A stretch of DNA of 9,204 nt from Acidobacteriota bacterium (lineage in GTDB: Bacteria; Acidobacteriota; Terriglobia; 20CM-2-55-15): contig QHXD01000203.1 in NCBI GenBank assembly GCA_003223895.1, positions 1-9,204 on the forward strand. Direction: 5' to 3'. A model generated the notes under the pieces. It made no database searches. It was not told where the DNA came from and saw nothing but the letters and a program-made list of their open reading frames with translations. The translations under genes and the position numbers were made by a program. Of the stretch, positions 1 to 5,121 are shown one piece after another. Each line of letters opens with the position of its first letter. The stretch's first letter is position 1.

Positions 1-220
1 CTAGATACAAATCCGCCCCCTGCAATTCGGCCTCGCTCATATCGGCCTCCATCAGGTAAGCCCCTCTCAGGTTGGCCTCCGTTAGTAAGGCTGAGTTCAG
101 GTCGGCGCCGCCGAAGTCGGCACCGCTCAAGTCCACCCGCACGCCTGGATTCGTTCGGCACCAATTGTTCCAGTTCATGACGCCAGATTTCAGGATCTCA
201 ACCTGCTGTTCGTTGGCCAT
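1..220 (-). CDS. Pentapeptide-repeat protein, N-terminal part (3' end outside window)
   Basis: Reading the minus strand from the ATG at 218-220 gives 73 residues before the window ends. The N-terminus (about residues 1-29) contains the V-x-x-W-N-x-W-x-x-x-N-P type leader often seen before pentapeptide repeats (here MNWNNWCRTNP). From residue 30 the chain is a run of five-residue units of A(D/N)LXX type: DLSGA, DFGGA, DLNSA, LLTEA, NLRGA, YLMEA, DMSEA, ELQGA, DLYL. Such repeats fold as a right-handed quadrilateral beta-helix. The function of most members is unknown; some (Qnr/MfpA) mimic DNA and protect gyrase, but nothing here points to that subgroup. No good Shine-Dalgarno lies before the ATG, so the start rests on the leader motif. 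The family call is firm; the role is unknown. Confidence 0.88.
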   Translation of the reverse strand, partial: MANEQQVEILKSGVMNWNNWCRTNPGVRVDLSGADFGGADLNSALLTEANLRGAYLMEADMSEAELQGADLYL

Positions 221-528
221 TTTCTATTCAAGATAGCAGATTTTATCTTGGTTAAATTTCCTTTACAGCGCTTCGGCCTTCCCAAAAACAGATGTTTCAT
301 AGAACGGCATTATGAGGTACGACGTGATCGGCTCAATTCGGAAATGGCGGAAGAACTCGGAGTGAGCATACGGGAATTCTGAAACGGAATTGCGGTCACA
401 TTACGAGCTAAGGTATTAAGGACAAGTCGTCGGCACCCGGGATTCCGAGACCCTTGGTGAGTCCTGAGAATCTAAGATACGCTGTTCGCGGACCGGTATC
501 GCCCCGGTGCCAGTCATTTCCACAGCAA
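221..528. other. Divergent intergenic region without a convincing gene
   Basis: This stretch separates the divergently transcribed pentapeptide-repeat gene and the helicase gene and should hold both promoters, but I see no clear -35/-10 pair. It contains the first copy of a 19-bp direct repeat (389-407, listed separately). In one plus frame a short open stretch ends at the stop 380-382 and reads like a protein tail (ERHYEVRRDRLNSEMAEEL, then a few residues), possibly the relic of a lost gene. The same frame is also open across the opposite strand of the upstream gene, so this is weak. Confidence 0.4.
389..407 (+). repeat. 19-bp direct repeat, copy 1 (upstream of helicase)
   Basis: The 19-mer ATTGCGGTCACATTACGAG occurs here and again, identical, at 1982-2000. 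The two copies bracket the helicase gene, 1593 bp apart start to start. A perfect 19-bp match by chance inside a 9-kb window is very unlikely, so the copies share an origin. They could be duplicated target or attachment sequence, remnants of a duplicated gene tail, or ends of a dispersed repeat. Confidence 0.85.
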
Positions 529-1950
529 ATGAGCACTGAACCAGACAATCAACTGCCCGACGTCACCCTCGAACAATTGCCCGAACGCATGCGCTCGGCC
601 GCCGCGCTGGCGGGATGGAAGACACTCACGCCCGTTCAGGCGCGGTCGATCCCATACCTATTGGCGGGACGCGGCATGATGATTCAGGCGCGCACCGGCA
701 GCGGCAAAACGGGTGCCTTTGTTTTGCCGATGCTTGAGCGTCTCGAACCTGCACAGCATCATGTCCAGGCGCTGATCCTCGTCCCGACGCGCGAACTGGC
801 GCGGCAGGTTTGGCAGCATGCCAGCACGATGTTCGGCGGTTCCGGCATCGAAAGTGTCGCTGTGTACGGCGGGACCGGCTATGGACCGCAAATGAGTGCG
901 CTAAGGAAAGGCGCACATGTCGTGGTCGGCACGCCCGGCCGAGTGCTGGATCATCTGCTGAAAGGCGTCCTGGTCCTGGATCATATTCGGATGCTTATCT
1001 TCGATGAAGCCGATCGCATGCTGTCCATGGGTTTTTTGCCGGACATGAAAGAGATCCAGCGTTATCTCCCGCGCCGCGCAATCAATGCCTGCATGTTTTC
1101 GGCGACATTTCCGACTTACGTGCTTCACTTGGCTCACGAATTCATTCGCGAACCGGAGTTCATTTCGCTCAGCAGCGATCACGTCCATGCCGCGAATACC
1201 GAGCACATCTTCTACACGACGCCCGGGATGGACAAAGACCGCGCGCTGGTTCGCATCTTCGAAATGGAAAATCCCGCTTCTGCCATCATCTTTTGCAACA
1301 CGAAGCAGCGGGTTCACTATCTGAGCGTCGTGCTGCAGCGGTTTGGATACGATGCGGATGAGTTGACTGCAGATCTCTCCCAGAATACTCGAGAAAAGGT
1401 ACTCGAGCGCGTCCGCCGCGGCACTCTTCGGTTTCTTGTAGCCACAGATGTCGCTGCACGCGGGATTGACGTTCCCGAACTCTCTCACGTCATTCAGTAC
1501 GAACTCCCCGAGGATCACGAGGGCTACATTCATCGGGCAGGACGCACTGGCCGCGCCGGTGCGGTCGGTGTCGCCATGTCGTTGGTGACTGAGCTGGAGG
1601 CCTTGGGTCTCCGGCAGATCGCAAAACGGTATTCGATCGACATGCAGGAACGGCCGCTGCCTACGGATGCTGACGTGGAGCAGATCGTCACAGAGCGTGT
1701 CACTGCCCTACTCGAAGCCCGGCTTCGCCAACGCGACAACCTGCAGAAGGAACGCAGCGCGCGTTTTGTGCGTCTGGGCTCCAGCCTGGCTGAGAATGAA
1801 GATGAGTCCGCAATCGTCGCGATGCTGTTGGACGATTATTACCAGCAGACACTGCACGCGCCTGTCGTACAGCCAGCCTCACCACGCGAGGAATCACAGC
1901 AACGCAAGCCGCCTCCATCCAATCATTCCAGGCGCCGCCGGCGCCGGTAA
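529..1950 (+). CDS. DEAD-box ATP-dependent RNA helicase
   Basis: This 473-residue protein unwinds or remodels RNA duplexes with ATP; family roles include ribosome assembly, RNA decay and cold adaptation. Nearly all family motifs are visible (numbering from ATG 529): Q motif with TPVQ (Gln37), motif I ARTGSGKT (54-61), Ia PTRELAR (86-92), GG (114-115), Ib TPGR (135-138), II DEAD (159-162), III SAT (191-193), IV IIFCNT (253-258), V ATDVAARGID (305-314), VI HRAGRTGRAG (335-344). The C-terminal extension is charged and ends in an arginine-rich tail (SRRRRRR), a common RNA-binding feature; an RhlE/CsdA-like role is possible but I cannot assign one. The frame is open upstream to a TTG at 454, but those 25 residues do not look like family sequence and the ATG directly precedes it. 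Neither start has a strong Shine-Dalgarno. Flanking 19-bp repeats are noted separately. Confidence 0.95.
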   Translation: MSTEPDNQLPDVTLEQLPERMRSAAALAGWKTLTPVQARSIPYLLAGRGMMIQARTGSGKTGAFVLPMLERLEPAQHHVQALILVPTRELARQVWQHASTMFGGSGIESVAVYGGTGYGPQMSALRKGAHVVVGTPGRVLDHLLKGVLVLDHIRMLIFDEADRMLSMGFLPDMKEIQRYLPRRAINACMFSATFPTYVLHLAHEFIREPEFISLSSDHVHAANTEHIFYTTPGMDKDRALVRIFEMENPASAIIFCNTKQRVHYLSVVLQRFGYDADELTADLSQNTREKVLERVRRGTLRFLVATDVAARGIDVPELSHVIQYELPEDHEGYIHRAGRTGRAGAVGVAMSLVTELEALGLRQIAKRYSIDMQERPLPTDADVEQIVTERVTALLEARLRQRDNLQKERSARFVRLGSSLAENEDESAIVAMLLDDYYQQTLHAPVVQPASPREESQQRKPPPSNHSRRRRRR

Positions 1951-1981
1951 AACAAGGCAGTCACACTTCGAACAGAACAAG

Positions 1982-2000
1982 ATTGCGGTCACATTACGAG
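1982..2000 (+). repeat. 19-bp direct repeat, copy 2 (downstream of helicase)
   Basis: Identical to 389-407. It lies 31 bp beyond the helicase stop, in the 186-bp gap between the helicase and the convergent hydrolase unit. Resemblance continues loosely past the repeat (GCTAAGGTATTA after copy 1, GATCGCGGTTATA after copy 2). In this gap one plus frame stays open from inside the helicase 3' end to 2021-2023 and reads IAVTLRDRGYTFK before its stop, which resembles a protein tail. No hairpin with a T-tract is visible, so no intrinsic terminator can be called for the helicase. Confidence 0.85.
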
Positions 2001-2136
2001 ATCGCGGTTATACGTTCAAGTGACGTTTACATTCATTGTGGCCAGGAGATATTGACCGACAGACAGGATCAATTCATAGACGCCGTGATCGTCTGCGGTA
2101 CTCGTGGCCGGTGAGCCGACTGCGCGCCTGCCGCCA

Positions 2137-2424
2137 TCATGAAATCACGGGCACGGCCGTCACGGTGGCGCCTCGCACGGCTTTACCGGCCGTGGCTGGA
2201 AGGACCGGATCCGGCGGCGCCGCGTTCGCGTCCGCCGACTGGCCGGCGCCGGCAATCGAGAAGGGCTGCGGCGGATTCTTGCACTTCGCGAGCACGTTCT
2301 TCAGTCCGGGATTCTGCCAGCTCTGCATGCTGCTGCCGCGAGGGAACGAAGACGACGGACTCTGCGCGAAGACAACAGCTGCCGCGCAGCCGACGACTAC
2401 CGCGAGAGCGATTTGCGATTTCAT
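2137..2424 (-). CDS. Small exported protein, or truncated N-terminus of a larger secreted protein
   Basis: A 95-residue reading frame whose ATG overlaps the hydrolase stop by four bases (ATGA, 2421-2424), implying translational coupling and one transcript. It starts with a clear signal peptide: MKSQ, a hydrophobic run to about residue 19, and likely cleavage near VFA-QS (20/21). The mature part is rich in Ser, Pro, Ala and Gly, with one cysteine (Cys48 in AKCKNPPQPF) and a low-complexity stretch. I do not recognise it as a complete family. The segment up to PPDPVLPAT (residues 70-78) resembles, from memory, the N-terminus of SMP-30/gluconolactonase-like secreted proteins of Acidobacteriota, which continue for several hundred residues; here the frame stops after 17 unrelated-looking residues. 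It may therefore be a 3'-truncated gene rather than a true small protein. The frame and signal peptide are visible; the origin is inference. Confidence 0.6.
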   Translation of the reverse strand: MKSQIALAVVVGCAAAVVFAQSPSSSFPRGSSMQSWQNPGLKNVLAKCKNPPQPFSIAGAGQSADANAAPPDPVLPATAGKAVRGATVTAVPVIS

Positions 2425-3335
2425 TCCTTGATCCGTTTCGATCGCACGTCCCAATTCGAATTCGTGCAGAGGCTGCAGTTCTTGCCGACGAACATCGCGC
2501 CGGCTTTTTTGTCGCTTTTGAACGTCCACCTGAGCCAGTTCGACGCGACATTGGCGAACTCGCCGCCGCCAGGATGAAAGACAGTCGCGGTGTGGCCGGC
2601 GTTGTGCCGGGCGCCGTAGAACGCTGGCACGTGGTCGATCATGTCGAACGTCGCTGCCGACTGCGCCATCATGAAGTCGGGTTCGTGGCCGTTGATGAGC
2701 AGCACGGGCCCGTGCAATTTGGGCAGCGCGTCCGAAGTGGGAAACGGCGACGGCGGAGCGCCGGGCGTCGCTTTCTGCACGCCTGAATTGAACACGCCGA
2801 TCGTCTTGACGCGCGGATCGGCGCCCAGCGCGACCGAGAGAAATCCTCCGCACGACTGGCCCATGACCGCAACTTTGTCCATGGCGATCTTGCCTTTCAA
2901 CGGCGAGCCGGTTCGTGCATTTTCTTTCTCGGCCCAGTCGATCGCGGCGCGCAAGTCGTCTGCGGTCGCCTGTCGCCGCGCCGCGCCTTCCTGAGCGGCC
3001 GTGCCCAACACCAGGAAGCCGTGCGAGGCGATCGTCGTCAGAAAGCCCGAGTAGCGCGTGCTGTCGATCGCACAACCGCCGTTGCCCCACACCATCACGG
3101 GCAACGTGTCCTTCTTCGGAAACGCGTCAAGCGTCGTCGGGCGAAAGACGAGATGGCCGGGCGAGCCGAACGCGCCTTCGGACGTGACCTTGTACGGTCC
3201 AGGCTCCGCGAGCGGCGCGCCTTCGACAGGCAACGCCCGCTCGATCATATCGCGAGTGATGCCGGGCGGTTGCGCCAGGCACACGCCGGCACCTGTGAGC
3301 AGCACTGCGGCTGCAGCAACGATGGTCTTATGCAT
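2421..3335 (-). CDS. Secreted alpha/beta hydrolase (esterase/lipase-like; PAF-acetylhydrolase/chlorophyllase-type)
   Basis: A 304-residue exported serine hydrolase, probably acting on ester bonds outside the cytoplasmic membrane; substrate unknown. It begins with a signal peptide (MHKTIVAAAAVLLTGAGVCLAQ; likely cleavage near residue 21). Visible fold marks are the oxyanion-hole strand VMVWGNGGC (80-88), the nucleophile elbow GQSCGG with Ser161, a candidate acid Asp220 in INGHEPD, and candidate catalytic His244 or His248 in GARHNAGHT. The WGNGGC motif occurs in bacterial and fungal members of the secreted PAF-acetylhydrolase/chlorophyllase-like group. A CSLC pair (Cys287, Cys290) near the C-terminus could form a disulphide or pair with Cys88/Cys162. 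The frame extends upstream to 3494, but the ATG at 3335 is chosen because a strong Shine-Dalgarno lies eight bases before it and the signal peptide starts there. It is the first gene of a two-gene unit with the 95-residue protein. Confidence 0.9.
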   Translation of the reverse strand: MHKTIVAAAAVLLTGAGVCLAQPPGITRDMIERALPVEGAPLAEPGPYKVTSEGAFGSPGHLVFRPTTLDAFPKKDTLPVMVWGNGGCAIDSTRYSGFLTTIASHGFLVLGTAAQEGAARRQATADDLRAAIDWAEKENARTGSPLKGKIAMDKVAVMGQSCGGFLSVALGADPRVKTIGVFNSGVQKATPGAPPSPFPTSDALPKLHGPVLLINGHEPDFMMAQSAATFDMIDHVPAFYGARHNAGHTATVFHPGGGEFANVASNWLRWTFKSDKKAGAMFVGKNCSLCTNSNWDVRSKRIKE

Positions 3336-3343
3336 GAGTCGGT

Positions 3344-3350
3344 CTCCTCC
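3344..3350 (-). promoter_or_regulatory. Shine-Dalgarno of the hydrolase gene
   Basis: On the minus strand GGAGGAG is followed by eight bases and then the ATG at 3333-3335. It is the strongest ribosome binding site in this part of the window and decides the start against the longer open frame reaching 3494. Confidence 0.85.
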
Positions 3351-3356
3351 GCGACC

Positions 3357-3367
3357 GGGATTATCCC
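3357..3367. promoter_or_regulatory. Short inverted repeat over a possible -10 box of the hydrolase gene
   Basis: GGGAT-T-ATCCC is a perfect 5-bp inverted repeat around one base, 22 bp upstream of the hydrolase ATG. On the minus strand it contains GATAAT, a plausible -10 hexamer, but no matching -35 at 16-18 bp is evident. It could be a small operator or chance; the transcription start would be very close to the ribosome binding site. Confidence 0.25.
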
Positions 3368-3433
3368 AAATCGAGATCAACGACGCACGAGCAAAACTCC
3401 CAGGCATGTGCGTTTCATCGAGTTGTCGCTTGT

Positions 3434-4117
3434 CTAATATGACACTCGACACGGCCGTTCCTCTAACACTTGCACATTGAGGACGACCACACATCGAGCT
3501 ATATGGGCCAACAGGATATTGGAATGATGTAAATCGCCGTGCAAAAGGACTGGCGGCGACGAGGCAGAAGAAAGGAGATCAACGAAGAGGTGCTCGGCGA
3601 TATCTACCAATTGAGCCGGAAAGGGTCCGGAGCCACCATCAAATCGTTTTCTGGGTCTTTTCAGGCCAGCGGCCCGCTTCTTGACAGTTGGAAACCGGCT
3701 ATCCGGGGGCAACGGTCGCCACAATTTCCGCATAGTCTGGGCGGCGATGCGCGTAGCGTCCTCGTCGTTCAGGACTGAGGTAAGCGCGTCTCCAGGTGTG
3801 ATCCGATCCATCAGCAAGATCCCTTTTTCTGCGTCCGCATCCAGCAAGCGAACAGCGCCTTGGCCTGCATAGAACAGCAATGCCTCGATTTCCGAGATGA
3901 ATTCTGGGTTGGGTACACCGAGCTTAAGAACTATCGCACGGCCATCCTCCGTGCTGCCAGGTGCTACGTAATTGAATGAAAGATCGAAGGGTGGCCCGAC
4001 TGACAGCTTCCATCGGTCCTGACATTCGCCCAGCAATGTAGGAAGCGATTCCAACCAAGCGCGTCCTTTTGGGAACGCACTAATTACGTTTTGCTTGAAT
4101 GACTCCGGCAGTTTCAT
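3434..4117 (-). pseudogene. Aminoglycoside/hydroxyurea phosphotransferase (APH(6)-type), 3'-truncated
   Basis: The first ~204 residues match the APH(6)/hydroxyurea-kinase family (Pfam APH_6_hur), whose members phosphorylate streptomycin-like antibiotics or hydroxyurea in the cytoplasm. Visible are WLESLP (21-26), NYVAPG (49-54), the ATP-lysine segment AIVLKLGVP (61-69, Lys65), AVRLLDAD (88-95), LLMDRITPGDAL (101-112), MRKLWRPLP (129-137), GPFPAQLVD (164-172) and the catalytic loop LLHGDLHHSNIL (191-202; Asp195, Asn200). In the family this is followed by a W-L-x-I-D-P-K-G segment carrying the metal-binding Asp, then about 60 more residues. Here the sequence changes abruptly after residue 204 (about position 3505) to HIARCVVVLNVQ and stops at 227. 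The metal-binding motif and C-terminal helices are lost, so it is probably inactive. The junction looks like a deletion scar joined to the upstream region of the hydrolase. Functional rescue by another frame was not seen. Confidence 0.85.
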
Positions 4118-4235
4118 TGGAAGTTGGACGCGACTATGCTACCGCACCGCGACACCGGGGGCGAAAGTCGGAACCCAGGAACGCCCACATTTGCTTCCAC
4201 ATATACTTTGGCATCGACCATTGAGATGACCGACA

Positions 4236-4800
4236 AGATTGACGGACATCTTGAACATCTTCGTGCGCGCCGTCTTCAGCGAACTGAGCCGCCGAGCCCG
4301 GGAATTGCTGGGATTGAAGCGATCGCAGTGCGGCGCCGTGACGTTCGTGCAACGCTTCAATTCGGCGCTCGGCTTGAACATTCACTTCCACTTGAGTCGG
4401 ATTGGATGGCGTGTATGCCGCCGGTCCGGATGGAGCGCCTGAATTTCACGAACTGCCGCCGCCGGAAGATGAGGACGTGCTCGAAGCGGTGACGCTCATT
4501 GCCGGCCGCGTGCACCGCATGATCGAGCGGCGGGGCCTCGAGGATGAAGCCGATACGTTTGTGGAAAACGATCCGGGCCTGGCGGCCCTCTACGCCTCCG
4601 CCGTGCGCGGAAGAATTGCCTCAGGGCCTAACGCCGGAAACCGCGTCGCGACCTTTGGAGGAGACCGGATCGATGGCGACAGCCTCGAAGCCATGTCCAG
4701 CCCCCGATGTGCCGCGATTGCTGGTTTTAATCTCCACGGCAACGTCGCGATTGGCCCACGCGACAGAACACGCCTAAGGCCACGCGCGACGAAGCGCTGA
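4236..4800 (+). pseudogene. IS91-family (Y2) transposase fragment, frameshifted and deleted
   Basis: Two plus frames together read as the middle of an IS91-type rolling-circle transposase (Y2_Tnp-like). The first (from 4239) gives TDILNIFVRAVFSELSRRAR and continues to VTFVQRFNSALGLNIHFHL. At about 4395-4402 the reading shifts by +1 into the second frame, LDGVYAAGPDGAPEFHELPP, then MIERRGLEDEADTF, ENDPGLAALYASAVRGRI, GPNAGNRVATFGGDRIDGDS and GFNLHGNVAIGPRDRTRL. After 4776 the expected ERLARYAARPPVATERL is reduced to RPRATKR and a stop (4798-4800), suggesting a further internal deletion. The zinc-binding N-terminus and the C-terminal region are absent, and a stop lies just upstream (4227-4229) in the first frame. 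It is a dead remnant of a transfer event next to a broken resistance gene. Family assignment comes from recalled conserved phrases; the frameshift is directly visible. Confidence 0.85.
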
Positions 4801-4838
4801 TGATGTTCAGGCTCTGGGGAGCTTAGACACGACGCTAC

Positions 4839-4899
4839 TCAGAGAAAGTGGCACGAGAGGGCTGTCATTATGGCACGAGATGGCACGAGACTTCTCTGA
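4839..4899 (+). repeat. Inverted repeat enclosing three 10-bp direct repeats
   Basis: TGGCACGAGA occurs three times, at 4849-4858, 4871-4880 and 4881-4890, the last two in tandem. The group is framed by an 8-bp perfect inverted repeat, TCAGAGAA (4839-4846) and TTCTCTGA (4892-4899). It lies between the transposase remnant and the propeller-protein gene. It might be a regulator binding cluster for that gene or the relic of a transposon end. No known motif is recognised. Confidence 0.6.
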
Positions 4900-5018
4900 T
4901 TTATGGTAGGGGAGGCCACACTGCGATTGTGGAATGATACTCGTAGCCAATTGACTACTCGAATAAGCCTTCATCTTCTCAACAACTTGTTTTGATTTCC
5001 TTTCTTTGGAGTCCCACC

Positions 5019-5058
5019 TGCCATGGCTGGCACAACGTCGTGCTTGCCACTGGGCAAG
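5019..5058 (+). promoter_or_regulatory. Structured leader upstream of the propeller-protein gene
   Basis: The 5' region of the next gene contains a hairpin TGCCA-TGGC-TGGCA (5019-5032), an overlapping alternative stem GCAC/GTGC (5030-5033 with 5040-5043), and a perfect hairpin CTTGCC-ACTG-GGCAAG (5043-5058), followed by ATTAAGCCCCCC. The first two stems are mutually exclusive, so switching is possible. It lies 64 bp before the ATG at 5122. I tried to fit cobalamin and c-di-GMP-I riboswitch consensus features and neither fits fully. The pairing is visible; a regulatory role is inference. The rest of 4801-5121 holds no gene and no clear sigma-70 promoter; TTGACT near 4950 lacks a matching -10. 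Confidence 0.4.
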
Positions 5059-5107
5059 GATTAAGCCCCCCTGAACGCACTAGCCGTTGAAACCCCACAA
5101 CCGCAAA

Positions 5108-5113
5108 AGAGGA
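5108..5113 (+). promoter_or_regulatory. Shine-Dalgarno of the propeller-protein gene
   Basis: AGAGGA, continuing as AAATATCCA, precedes the ATG at 5122-5124 with a spacing of eight bases. It supports this start, which also gives a complete signal peptide. Confidence 0.75.
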
Positions 5114-5121
5114 AATATCCA

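Noticed and set aside
454..528. TTG-initiated 25-residue N-terminal extension of the helicase
   Set aside because: The residues do not resemble helicase family sequence, TTG is rare as a start, and the ATG at 529 gives a normal N-terminus. Not excluded, since neither start has a clear Shine-Dalgarno.
901..1533. 210-codon open frame on the minus strand inside the helicase
   Set aside because: It is a shadow of the helicase, which has all its motifs on the plus strand; the minus translation shows no family motif.
2139..2786. Arg-rich 215-codon plus-strand frame opposite the hydrolase
   Set aside because: Its composition is that of a high-GC antisense shadow; the minus strand here encodes a protein with a catalytic motif and signal peptide.
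3336..3494. Upstream extension of the hydrolase frame to 3494
   Set aside because: The signal peptide and strong ribosome binding site both place the start at 3335; the extension also overlaps the broken tail of the kinase gene.
4114..4221. 35-codon minus-strand frame whose TGA overlaps the kinase ATG (ATGA)
   Set aside because: No ribosome binding site, no recognisable motif, and it lies in debris beside the transposase remnant; the overlap is likely chance.
5028..5075. Cobalamin or c-di-GMP-I riboswitch in the propeller gene leader
   Set aside because: GCCACTGGGCAAGG and GATTAAGCCCC give partial resemblance, but the remaining conserved elements of both classes are missing.
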